This document shows positions 1-10,153 of a stretch of DNA of 64,000 nt, in pieces. This DNA comes from Podospora bellae-mahoneyi (Eukaryota; Ascomycota; Sordariomycetes; Sordariales; Podosporaceae). The notes beneath the pieces were generated by a model that was not told the origin of the DNA, did not search any database, and worked only from the letters and a program-made list of their open reading frames with translations. The stretch spans positions 2,232,001 through 2,296,000 of the forward strand of contig NC_085883.1 in assembly GCF_035222275.1 (NCBI RefSeq), read 5' to 3'. Position 1 is the first letter of the stretch. Every line of letters begins with the position of its first letter. A program made the position numbers and the translations under genes.

Positions 1-1
1 C

Positions 2-1609
2 GCGGGCAGTCCAGCTAGGCCCATTTACCTGCTGGCTGAGTGGTGCTCCCTTTTACCGGGACAGCCTATCAAGGCTAAGCTCAGTGCCAGCGAGTCTCAG
101 AGCATGATACAGTTTGCATGCCGAAAGCCATTCTTGAACGCTGTATCCGTTACCACCAATGCCAGAGCTGTTCTTGCACTGGACAACAACAAACTCCTGG
201 ATAAGTTCGGAGTGAGTGTCGATAAGCAGCTCATCACAGTCAAGGGTCGTATGCTTCCACCCCCGGCCATGGCGTACCCCAAGGAGAATTTGGTGGAGAT
301 AATCAAGCCCCAAGATGGCGGCTGGCTGCTCAAGGGTGTCAGGGTTTCAAAGCCTGGTAGGATGATCAAGAACTGGACGCTCTTGGAAGTACAAGGCCAG
401 GCTGATCAGCATGTCAAGGCCACCATGGGCCAGTTTGCGGTATTCATGGCGCAGAGCATGGGCATGGCTATCAATAAGAATGCCACACCGGCAAGTGGCT
501 ATGAGGTCGCTTCCATGGGTGAGCAAGACTTGAGAGCCGCTTTTCAGGGGATGAAGCCCAAGCCCGATCTGGTGATCGTTGTGCTTGGCGACCAGAACGC
601 CAACGTATACAACACGGTGAAGAAGCTAGGCGATGTCGAGTTCGGCATTCATACGGTGTGCGTGGTGAGGAACAAGATAACGAACAATAAGGGATACTTT
701 ACCAACGTCGCGCTCAAGGTCAACCTCAAGTTTGGCGGCGTCAACCACAAACTGCAGAACGCTCATCCTCTGCTGAAGGGTGGCAAGACCATGGTGGTGG
801 GTTACGATGTGACACATCCTACCAATCTTCCAACAGGTGGTGGAGAGAACGCGCCCAGTCTGGTCGGTCTTGTAGCCAGCATCGACTCGGATCTCGGACA
901 GTGGCCTGCTATCGCTTGGCAGAACCCGGCTCGTGTGGAGCAGCTTGACGTCAAGCTGGTTGAGAACTTCAAGTCTCGGCTGCGTCTGTGGCAGAAGCAC
1001 AACGGTGCCAAACTACCTGAAAATATCCTCATTTACCGCGATGGTGTAAGTGAAGGGCAGTTCAACATGGTTCTGACGTCAGAGCTGCCGCACATCCGGA
1101 CGGCTTGTAGCCAGATGTATGGCAAGCAGCAACCACGCATCACCCTTATCGTGTCAGTCAAGCGCCACCAGACTCGATTCTACCCGACTGATCCCCAGCA
1201 AACGCACGTCAGGTCGAAGAGCCCCAAGGAGGGCACCGTTGTTGACCGCGGAGTGACCAATGTGCGATACTGGGACTTCTTCCTCCAAGCCCACGCCTCG
1301 CTGCAGGGCACCGCTCGTCCGGCCCACTACACGGTGTTGATCGATGAGATTTTCCGGCCTTCATATGGTGCTCAGGCGGCGAACAACCTCGAGCAAGTAA
1401 CGCATGATATGTGTTACCTGTATGGTCGGGCCACGAAGGCAGTTAGTATCTGCCCCCCGGCGTTCTACGCAGACTTGGTCTGTGATCGGGCTCGGATCCA
1501 TAAGCACGAGCTTTTCGATGACTCCAGCACCATTGCCTCCGGGGCACGAAACACGGTTGGAAGCAGGAAGGTGCACCCGAGCTTGGAGAATTCCATGTAC
1601 TACATTTGA
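2..1609 (+). CDS. Argonaute (QDE-2 type), C-terminal part; 5' end outside window
   Basis: Argonautes bind small RNAs and slice or silence complementary transcripts; in Sordariales they serve quelling and related RNAi. The frame is open from base 2 and the first in-frame ATG (104) is internal: the residues before it (IYLLAEWCSLLPGQP) match the end of a PAZ domain. The 535 visible residues cover PAZ end, linker, MID and the full PIWI domain. PIWI motifs visible are GYDVTHP (first Asp), an ARVEQLD Glu at the glutamate-finger place, IYRDGVSEGQF (second Asp) and PPAFYADLVCDRAR, where the last tetrad residue is Asp rather than His. So the tetrad reads DEDD, known in fungal Argonautes and expected to be active. 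The protein ends in the canonical MYYI. No intron is seen in this part. QDE-2 and its meiotic paralogue cannot be told apart here. Confidence 0.93.
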   Translation, partial: AGSPARPIYLLAEWCSLLPGQPIKAKLSASESQSMIQFACRKPFLNAVSVTTNARAVLALDNNKLLDKFGVSVDKQLITVKGRMLPPPAMAYPKENLVEIIKPQDGGWLLKGVRVSKPGRMIKNWTLLEVQGQADQHVKATMGQFAVFMAQSMGMAINKNATPASGYEVASMGEQDLRAAFQGMKPKPDLVIVVLGDQNANVYNTVKKLGDVEFGIHTVCVVRNKITNNKGYFTNVALKVNLKFGGVNHKLQNAHPLLKGGKTMVVGYDVTHPTNLPTGGGENAPSLVGLVASIDSDLGQWPAIAWQNPARVEQLDVKLVENFKSRLRLWQKHNGAKLPENILIYRDGVSEGQFNMVLTSELPHIRTACSQMYGKQQPRITLIVSVKRHQTRFYPTDPQQTHVRSKSPKEGTVVDRGVTNVRYWDFFLQAHASLQGTARPAHYTVLIDEIFRPSYGAQAANNLEQVTHDMCYLYGRATKAVSICPPAFYADLVCDRARIHKHELFDDSSTIASGARNTVGSRKVHPSLENSMYYI

Positions 1610-2338
1610 GCGTGGATGTTGAAGAGGCAGGGGATATCTGGGACATTTTCGTGCGACATGTCACTTCTTTTTTTTTTCATCTTTTCCCTTCAGTGGGGTT
1701 TGTGGGTTGGATGTAGACCAAGCCGGTTATTCACATAGTCTTTGAAATCGCTGTCCTCTGGCTTGCTAGCATTTCTTGGCAAGGTACGAGGGTGGTGCTT
1801 TTGGTGGCTTTGCGGGTGGGCAGCGTGGTAGCGGATAGGGATGGGATGTAGTCTTATTTTATCATGAATTGACTTGATGATGGTATACTCGTCGCTTGAT
1901 GGTGATGTTTGGTGGTGGTATGATGTTGATGTCTCCAATTGCCCACCTCGATACACATTATCATTTCCCCTCTGGTCTGAAATCAGGGGTCATATAACCA
2001 GACAATTTGACCTCCGATCAAACGTAAACCCACTCTCTTGACATCAATCCCATCCCCCCTGTGCTGTCTGAGTGTGCCAAAAGGGCATCACGTGACCTTT
2101 CCCAAAAGCCGAGCTTTGACCACCACACCCCGCCAAGGAGCAGTCACTCTCTCTTGGCATTTTGCCCTGTCGCCGCTTTGCGGGCGTTTTTGGCCTTCTC
2201 TCGGACTCCACTACTACGTGTGACGAACGACCGACGACGAACCTCACCTACCTACCTACCTACCTTGCTTGCGGTGGTCAACTCTGACTCTTTTCCACCA
2301 CCACCACCAATTAACACGACAACCTCGAACGATCTACA
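1610..2338. other. Intergenic: Argonaute 3' region and complex I subunit promoter
   Basis: No coding signal. It holds the Argonaute 3' UTR, with a T-run near 1668, and the upstream region of the next gene, including a (TACC)n tract at about 2249-2270 just before its 5' UTR. Confidence 0.6.
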
Positions 2339-2886
2339 ATGTCAGCTCTTCGCACCACCCTCCTCCCCCTGACCCGCAGGGCGGCGGGATTGGCGACGAC
2401 TACAAGCAAGCGGGCGTTCTCCGCGACGGCGGCAAAGAAGGGGGGCCACAGCCCCCAGTACGACCCGCCGACGGGGTGGCTTTTCGGTGTGAAGCCTGGG
2501 GAGAAGTATGTCAACGAGGGGTGGGAGAATCTGTACTTTTATGGGTTTTTGGGGAGTTTTGTTGTTTTCGGGGTTGCTTATGCTTGGAAGCCCGATACCT
2601 CGTAGGTCATCATCTATCTCTTTGAATCCTGCTATTTTTAGCACACTCTGCTGGATGGGGGAGGGGGGAAAGGAATAGGCAAGGGAAGATCAGAGTGGAA
2701 GGGGTGGTGGGTGGGCGGAATGAGCACGAGAGGGAGTAGTGGTGGAAAAGAACTAGTGGGGGATAAACAAAGACACGAAAGATTCGCTAACGCTCACACA
2801 GCATCCAAACCTGGGCTCTCGAAGAGGCGAGGAGGAGATTAGAAGCCGAGGGCATCCTTGAGGATCCCGACCACAAGAAGAACTAG
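2339..2886 (+). CDS. NADH:ubiquinone oxidoreductase ESSS subunit (NDUFB11 family), complex I
   Basis: Accessory subunit of mitochondrial complex I membrane arm (ESSS/NDUFB11 family). Two exons, 2339-2601 and 2802-2886, give 115 residues. The donor is GTAGGT, a CTAAC branch site lies at about 2787, and the acceptor is ACAG. The N-terminus is rich in Arg, Ser and Thr with no acid residues (LTRRAAGLATTTSKRAF), as in a mitochondrial presequence. One hydrophobic membrane segment (YFYGFLGSFVVFGVAYAW) is followed by the family signature KPDTS-IQTWALEEARRRLEAEGIL, which spans the splice junction and confirms it. It ends in an acidic-basic tail. The length is normal for the fungal family. Without splicing, the frame would stop immediately after KPDTS. 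Confidence 0.9.
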
Positions 2887-3411
2887 GATGTTTTTCTGAT
2901 CGGTCAACTCGAAACTCCAAGCAAACAACGACTACGACTTGGCAGCAACAAGAGGGCATAGCAACAAGGGACAGCAACTTGAACCGAAAAAAAAAGCTGG
3001 GAGATGGGCGTGGGATATATGTAAATACAGACGGGCAGACGGGAGAGAACAGGGCGATCGATAGAGGAGGATCAATTTCACAGACCACCCAACCAACCAA
3101 CCAACCAACCAAACAAGAATTAGACGGGGGTGGGAAATTCTATTCTTTTTTCAGTGTTTTGGAGATATGACGTAACTTGGACAGAGAGAGAGAGCCCAAG
3201 GTGTAACGATGTGTTTGTTCGCAAGATCTATATTCACAGGGTGAACGCTGACATCGAAATTCAGTGGGTATAAACTTTTTGCTTTTACCATTCGCCTTGC
3301 TCCCCACCTATATCCTATATACCCAACCCAAAAGACACACACACCTCTCTCTCTCTCTCTCTCTCTCTCTCCCTGTCTGTCTGTCTCCACAAACCCATTA
3401 GAAACAAAAAA
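2887..3411. other. Convergent 3' intergenic region with simple repeats
   Basis: Lies between two gene 3' ends. It contains (AACC)5 at 3091-3110 and a (CT)n tract at 3345-3371 followed by (CTGT)n. No gene is seen. Confidence 0.7.
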
Positions 3412-4731
3412 CTAGCAGACATAGCTCCAATCACTCTCCTCATCACCATACTGCCTCGCCTCCATCCACTCCTTCATCTTCATGGCAATCTCCCCGCTCT
3501 CCTCATTATCCTTCAACCCACAGTTGACCAGCTGTCCCTTCCAGCTGATCGCCCTGACAGGAGACACAATCGCCGCAGTTCCCGCGCCAAAAGCCTCAAT
3601 CAATCTCCCTTCAGCAGACGCCTCAGCAAGCTCGCCCATGGTGTACTTTCTCTCCTCAATCTTCCACCCTTCCGGCGCCAGTCTCTCCCTCGCCAGCGCA
3701 AGAACACTATCTCTTGTCACGCCCTCGAGAATAGTACCGTCCAGCGGAGCGGTGATGAGCTCCTTCTGACCGGTCTGCTTGTTCTTGATCGCGACGAAAA
3801 AGTTCATCGTGCCGACCTCGGTGACGTACTCCTCCTCCCCAAACAACCAGAGATTCTGCTGAAAGCCCCGGGACATGGCCTCCTTCTGCGGCACGATGCA
3901 AGGCGCGTAGTTGGCGCCGAGCTTCTTGTCGCCCACACCTCCTGGCCAGGCGCGGACGGCGTAATCGGTTGCTTCGAGACTGACGGCCTTGAAGCCGGTT
4001 GGGTAATAAGGGCCAACGGGGGAGGCGATGACGTAGAGCAAGGCGGAGCCAGGGGGGCCGACGCCGAGGGTTTTTTGGGTGCCGATCATGGTTGGTCTGA
4101 GGTAGAGCGAGTAGCCGCGTTCCGAGGGGATGAACCTTGATTCGAGCTTGGCAAACTGGGCGATGAGGGAGGTGAGGGCTTCAGGGGAAAAGGTTGGGAG
4201 GGCGATGCGGGCGGCGGATTTGTTGAAGCGGGCCATGTTTTTGTCTGGGCGGAAGAGGCGGATTTGGCCTTTGGTGTCTTTGTAGGCTTTCATGCCTTCG
4301 AAGCATTCGAAGGCGTAGTGGAAGACGCAGGTGGCGGGGTCGAGGGAAAGGTTTTGGTAGGGGAGGATTTTGGGGGCGGACCAGCCGGATTCTTGGGTCC
4401 ATTCTATGGTGAGCATGTGGTCTAGGGGGGCAGGTTAGCTGGGGGGGACTGGAGATAAGATGAGGAGGAAAGGGGAGGGAGACGGACCGGTGAAGTTGCG
4501 GCCAAAGACGAGATCTTTGGAGGGGAGGAGGTCCTTAGGCTTGGAGGTCTTCTCAACGACGAGCTTGGAGGGGTCGATGTCGAGGAGCTGGGAGGTGGAG
4601 GACTGGGGGTTGATGCTATATTGACGACGCTGGACAGCAGACTGGGCTTGGATAGCAGCACCCAGGCCTGCGGAGCGCTGGGCGTTGAAGGCTGCCCTGG
4701 GAGCGCATCTTGGGAGAAGGCGGCGCATCAT
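3412..4731 (-). CDS. Branched-chain amino acid aminotransferase, mitochondrial (class IV PLP)
   Basis: Catalyses the last step of Leu, Ile and Val synthesis, or the first step of breakdown, moving the amino group between branched-chain 2-oxo acids and glutamate. Exons 4488-4731 and 3412-4421 join in phase 1 across a 66-bp intron with donor GTCCGT and acceptor CTAG, restoring FGRNFTDHMLTIEW, the family's N-terminal signature. The 417-residue product begins with a mitochondrial presequence (MMRRLLPRCAPRAAF, then RRQYS). FEGMKAY and GGVGDKKLGANYAP are present, the latter with the expected PLP lysine near residue 248, and TEVGTMNFF and the GTAAIVSPV end region are also visible. I chose the start at the MM pair at 4731; a further in-frame ATG at 4881 would add 50 residues ahead of the presequence and is probably 5' UTR. 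Confidence 0.94.
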
Positions 4732-5630
4732 TTTGGAGGTTGCGTGTGTGTGCCGGTGTAGTAAAAGATGAAATCTGATAATGACTGAGGAAACACCGAA
4801 AAGCAGCAATTGGATTTTGTAAGCCACGGCAACGGCACAGACGGACTCCTGGACGCGAAGGCGCGCAATGGCGAATGGCAAACCCCAGATTTTAAACAGA
4901 GAGCAAGGCGCAAAGACTCATACAACGGGCACACCACGCTGGCGAGTAATTGCAGCTGGAGCCCTGGATGCTCTCTCGTCTCGGAGTTGGATCGGAGGTT
5001 GCATGGTCGCTGGACAGCAGTTGACCAATCAGGGCGCCCCTGTTGAGCCAGCTCTGGACCCTGGCCGTTGATCAAGGAGCGGCTTGCAACGGCGTCGCGG
5101 GTGGACCCGGCAGATAACGAGTTCGTCGAGATCTGTGCGGGTATGCTGTGGGGGCAGGTATCTCTTAACAATTTGCTGCTGCATGTCTGGCATCGACGTG
5201 GGAAGTTAGACCAGCCCGAGAGACTGGACCAATGCTGCAGAGATACTGACAATTTGACAGCATCATTCAGTTATGGTTCGAGTTGAAGATGCCATCTTAT
5301 GATCTTCTCAAGTCCAATGGCAAACAACCTTTGAGCCACGTCCGTTGCGGTTGTAAGGCTTGGCATAAGTAGATATCAAAATCTTATCTAATCAGCCAGC
5401 CTTATTCAAGCTGCGTCAGTGCTTGGCCAGCGCCCAGACATGCCGAAGCTAACACCTTGTTGCGCCAACCCAACGCATCCATGATCGACAGTTACGCCTT
5501 GCGCGCATCTCCTCAGCCCTTGAATTGCAAAAGATAGGTGTCTGTTTGACAATAGTACGCCTTAATTGAGCATATTACACCTCCCACGTCCACCGAATAG
5601 CCCCGCGATGACAGCTAGAGCCGTGCAACC
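4732..5630. promoter_or_regulatory. Divergent promoter region, aminotransferase / SCYL2
   Basis: About 0.9 kb separates two genes transcribed away from each other, so it should hold both promoters and 5' UTRs. I see no coding signal and no motif I can assign with confidence. Confidence 0.55.
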
Positions 5631-8600
5631 ATGTTCGCCAACGCTTTGAAATCGATAGGCGCCTCCAGCAATATCAACACCAACTATTCGATTTCCTCCA
5701 CCTTGACAGCCACCGCTGGGCCATGGAAGATCTATTCGGCGAAACGAAAGGCCACGGGCAAAGAATATTCCGTCTTTGTATTCGATAAAAAGACCCTCGA
5801 TGCAGGAAACAATGGTTTGGGAGGGAGACAGTCGGCTTCGTCGCAAAAGAGAGTGGTGGAGGAGGTGGTGGAAAGGCTGAAGAAGGAGGCATCATCTCTG
5901 GCGAGGCTACGGCATCCGGGAGTGCTAGAATTGGTCGAACCGGTCGAAGAAACGAGGGGAGGAGGACTGCAATTTGTCGCCGAGCCTGTGACGGCCTCGC
6001 TCTCGGGTCTTTTGCAAGAAAAGGATGACCAGGAACGGGGCGGAGGGTTTGGAGGCAGGTCGAGCCGATATGTTACCGAGGACGCGAACGGCACACGGCG
6101 ACGGCGAGAGCTCGAGATTGACGAACTAGAAATCCAAAAGGGTCTGCTGCAAGTCAGTAAGGCACTGGAGTTCTTGCACGACAACGCCGGGCTAGTACAT
6201 GGAAATCTGACGCCGGATGCCATTTTAGTCAATGCAAAATCGGATTGGAAGCTGAGCGGCCTGGCGTTCTGCAGCCCCCCAGAGCCATCAACGATCCCCA
6301 CGACTATTCAACCGATCATCCTGGGCGAGGTCTTGAATCCAGATCCTAGAATACCAAGGACTGTACAGCTGAATCTGGATTACGCATCGCCAGATTTCGT
6401 CCTGGATAACAACCTGACGACCTTTGCCGATATGTTTTCTCTGGGCCTGCTCTGTATCGCCTTGTACAACTCCCCACACCGGTCGCCAATCGAGTGCAAT
6501 ACCAGTATCTCAGCTTATAAGCGGGTGTTCCAATCGTCACAAAGCGTCCCAACCGCTACCAACAACTACCTGTCCTCCCGGCCATTACCCAAGGAACTCG
6601 GTCAACATGTGCTACCCAGACTGCTTACACGCCGGCCGGCCCAACGCATGACAGCGAAGGAGTTCCAAGAGAGCGAATACTTCAACAACGTCCTCATCTC
6701 TACCATCCGCTTCCTCGAGGGCTTCCCCGCCAAGACGCCCAATGAGAAGCAGCAATTCCTGAGAGGGCTGATCAAAGTGCTTCCGAACTTTCCAAAGGCT
6801 GTCATGGAAAAGAAGCTTCTACCGGCCCTCCTGGAGGAGCTGAAGGATAAGGAGCTGATATCGTTAATCCTCCACAACGCCTTCAAGATTGTCGGTCTTC
6901 TTCCAGCGGGGAGGAGGGCTTTCAACGAAAAAGTCAGACCTAAATTGAAGGAAATCTTTGTTACCAACGCCAAACAACCTCAGGAAAAGGATGCCAATCG
7001 TGATGCCGGTTTGATGATTGTCATCGAGCAGCTGTCTGTTATAGCTAGCAACTGCAATGGGAAGGAGTTCAAGGATGGTAAGTACCTCTTATTTTATCAT
7101 TTTAAGGCCCTATTTGGCACCCCAAAAGCCTCATCACTATCTTTGTGTGCCTTGCCATTATCTGTGAAGGCCTTCTACCATGGCTGAGACGCATAACTAT
7201 CATCATTCAATGCCGTATCCCTATTTTAAAGGCCTTGGTGATTGTTATACCTCTTTTGAGATATTTGAGATATACGACCAATTGCTTTGGACGCTTCGTT
7301 ACCATCCTCATACCCCTTGATTGGATAGTTAAAGGCCTTTTTCTTTCTCTCGAACTCCTTATTACTATCTTTCTACCTCTTGTTACCATATTTTTACCCC
7401 TGATTCGGATAGTGATAGGCCTTGTGTTTTCATTTAGTCGCCTTATCACTATCTTTTACATCTTCTCACTGTCTTCAGATGCCTTGTAACTATCTTCTGA
7501 CCCCCTATATGTGCTAACTTATGTCTTTTTTAGATATCCTACCCATATTTTACACGGCCCTCGAATCACCCACCCCGTCCCTGATCAACGCCGCCCTGAC
7601 CAGTTTACCAGTGGTCCTGCCTGTGTTGGACTTCAGCACCATCAAGGGAGAGCTTTTTCCAGTCATTGCTACAATTTTCAGTAAAACCAACAGTCTGGCC
7701 ATCAAGGTCCGTGGTTTAGAAGCCTTTGTCACACTTTGTGGAGGTACTGGCAGCGGTGACGATGGCTTGGACGGGCTCGCTACAGAACAGAAGAAGGCCA
7801 CATCCTCCACGGCCCTCGACAAGTTCACCATGCAAGAAAAAATCATTCCTCTAATCAAGGCCATTAAAACCAGGGAACCAGCCGTCATGATGGCTGCCCT
7901 GAACGTTCTGAAGGTCGTCGGCAGGGTGGCTGATGGGGATTTCGTGGCACTGGAGATGCTTCCACTGCTTTGGAGCATGTCGTTGAACCCTCAGTTGAAC
8001 TTGCGGGAATTCCAGGCCTTCATGGAGCTTATCAAATCACTATCAAGCAGAGTGGAGGACGAACAGACAAAGAAACTACAAGAGCTCACCGGCGGCGCTG
8101 TCACATCGCCCGGCCTCAAGGACGATTTTCTGTCGTTTGGGGCGATTGCGGGGTCTTCTCTTGAGGCGAACGGGACATCGGAGACGGATTTTGAGGCGCT
8201 GGTCAAAGGCAGGGCAAGTACGACCAACACCAACCCACTGGACAGCTGGGACACGAAGCCATCAGCAGCGTCTTCCTCCAGTGTGAGAAATTCCACACCC
8301 ACGCCCACGTTTTCTTGGTCTACACCACCGGTATCCTCACCGGTAGCCACCTCACACCTCAAAGCTCAGACCGGAGGCTTCAGAACGGTAACCCCAGACC
8401 TAGCGGCCATCCAGCCCATGGCCCCAACAATCACCCAGTTCTCACAGCCTTTGCAACCACAATCGAACACAACATCAACGCAGCCGCAGCCGCAGCCGGC
8501 GTCATTCAACTGGTCCGGTGCCAGCAGCGCAACCACGCCCAGTAATATCTGGGCGACCCCCTCCGCCAGTGCCCAACCCACTTCCAATGTATGGGCATCA

Positions 8601-8987
8601 TCTACAACCCAGCCCAATCCGAATGCCTGGGCCTCTCAACCATCCACGTCGGCCTTTAGTTCTCTAAGCTTGAATCAGCAGCAGCAACAGCGTCCGCAGC
8701 CAACAACATCCTCTTCTTTCGCCCTGCCTCCGCCACCTGGCGCGCCTAGCGCTAGCTCGGGAAATTCGGGCTTCAGTCTGCCCCGGCCACCAGGAACATC
8801 CTTCACGACTTCAGGCCTGGGCGGAACGAGCAATATGAATAGTCTGGCATCACTTGGGGTTGCCAACAGGACCGGCACAGGCATGGGAATGAGCATGAAC
8901 AGCATGATGGGAGGCATGAGCCAGCAGCAGAAACCGCCTCAACAGCAGCCGAAGGGGGGTTTGGATAAGTATGAAAGCCTATTGTAG
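5631..8987 (+). CDS. SCYL2: SCYL2-type (SCY1-like) pseudokinase with HEAT repeats
   Basis: SCY1-like proteins are catalytically dead kinases that act in clathrin-dependent and Golgi-endosome trafficking; this one resembles SCYL2 and fission yeast Ppk32. Exons 5631-7077 and 7534-8987 join in phase 1 (KEFKD-DILPIFY) to give 966 residues. The N-terminal kinase fold starts with KSIGASSNINTNYSISS and VFVFDKK. The catalytic HRD is replaced by HGNLTPDAILV and the DFG by LSGLAF, so phosphotransfer is unlikely. Alpha-helical HEAT-like repeats follow (about 370-620). A long disordered Ser/Thr/Gln/Asn-rich tail holds several WA/WS motifs (NIWATPSA, NVWASS, NAWASQ) and ends in GGLDKYESLL. The single intron is unusually long (456 bp) and is filled by a 21-bp tandem repeat described separately. 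Confidence 0.9.
7107..7510 (+). repeat. Array A of dispersed 21-bp minisatellite, inside SCYL2 intron
   Basis: Degenerate tandem repeat. Units beginning GCC/GCA start at 7107, 7128, 7149, 7170, 7191, 7212 and 7232: five spacings of exactly 21 and one of 20. After a less regular part, units recur at 7335, 7356, 7375, 7396, 7419, 7440 and 7481. Clear units read like GCCTTATCACTATCTTTT and GCCTTGTAACTATCTTCT. The array occupies nearly the whole 456-bp intron (7078-7533), leaving only the donor GTAAGT at its start and the GCTAAC branch site and TTTTTTAG acceptor at its end. Confidence 0.85.
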
Positions 8988-9792
8988 TTGTTTTTCCAGG
9001 GGTGTAGTCATTATATATATACCCATAGCGAATCATTGAACCTTGTCTGTCGAGGTTCCCTGAAAACACTTATCAACCTCGAAAGGCGTTGATCTTCTAA
9101 TAACTAACAGACATGTTGGCCTGGCTAAACGTCATCAGCTGGCGGCTTGTTAGAGATTTGCGTGGTGTGAGTGACATCAACAAAGTATGGGCCCCCTGTG
9201 TCGCTTGGCTCGTGCGTTACTCTGTGAAGCTCTCCTTGCCGGTGATCCTTTTCCCCCTTTCTTGTCTCACACTGCCTTTCAAATTTTTGAGTGATTTCGA
9301 AGAGCTGCAACCCAGCTATAGCTACCGGTTCTGGTGGACCTTTTAAGAGCCCGAAACACTCACTTCCGGTGCCTGCCGTTTCTTGTCGCCTCCGCAACCC
9401 ACGTACATCCGGGGCAGCGGCGCTGCTGCAACGTTTTGTTCGAGTTTGCTTGCGCATAAGAATAAGGTAGATCGACTCTTTTTTGCTCGCTCTCTCTCGC
9501 GCGCGCCCGGTCAGGCCACCCTCGAAATCCGGCATTGCCGTCAACAACCCACTCTCTTCCCGAAACTCGAGCTTTTTCTTCTGACAAAACCCGGAACCGG
9601 CTGCCCGACCGACAACCTTGTGCGCGTGCGCGACTTTGGAAATTGGGACCCTCGCATACTTGTCAAATCGATTGCCACGCAACTCACTTCACTTCACTTT
9701 GAACAACCATCCATCTTGGGGTCTTTTTTGCCAAGACCCACCTTGGAACTCCCTAGCTTCCTCCTCGACTTTCTTGTCTCTCACTTCCTCTT

Positions 9793-9851
<59 letters not shown>

Positions 9852-10153
9852 AACTCTGGCAAACCTCACTCTGTAACAACAACATCAGCCGCGTTTGGGA
9901 CGCACTTCAACAACAACAAATCACCTGTCTTTTTTGCCGACCCCGGTCTTTTTTCTTTGAACACCTTACAACTTTTTGCGACTTATCGTCGCCACGGTTG
10001 ACTGGCTGCATATGTTGTTGTCATTATTTGTGTTTTAACTCGCATTTTCCGCTTTTGCCTTTTCTCACTTAGCTTCCACTCACTTTCCGACTATTTTTTC
10101 TGTTCTTTGCCATTAGAACAACCCACCCGTCAGCGACTTTTATCGCGCCCAGA
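8988..10153. other. Intergenic: SCYL2 3' region and sirtuin promoter / long 5' UTR
   Basis: No gene recognised. The sirtuin side (from about 9370) is pyrimidine-rich, suggesting a long 5' leader, and contains a (CT)27 tract. Small open frames here have no conserved features. Confidence 0.55.
9794..9848. repeat. (CT)n microsatellite
   Basis: About 55 bp of uninterrupted CT dinucleotide, roughly 300 bp upstream of the sirtuin start codon, within a pyrimidine-rich stretch. Confidence 0.95.

Noticed and set aside
7107-7510. CRISPR-like regular spacing of the 21-bp arrays
   Set aside because: There is no alternation of constant repeats and variable spacers; the whole unit repeats and drifts. The DNA is fungal nuclear with spliced genes.
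9113-9346. 77-codon hydrophobic open frame downstream of SCYL2
   Set aside because: No homologous feature, and it lies in the SCYL2 3' region or sirtuin upstream region. Composition alone does not support a gene.
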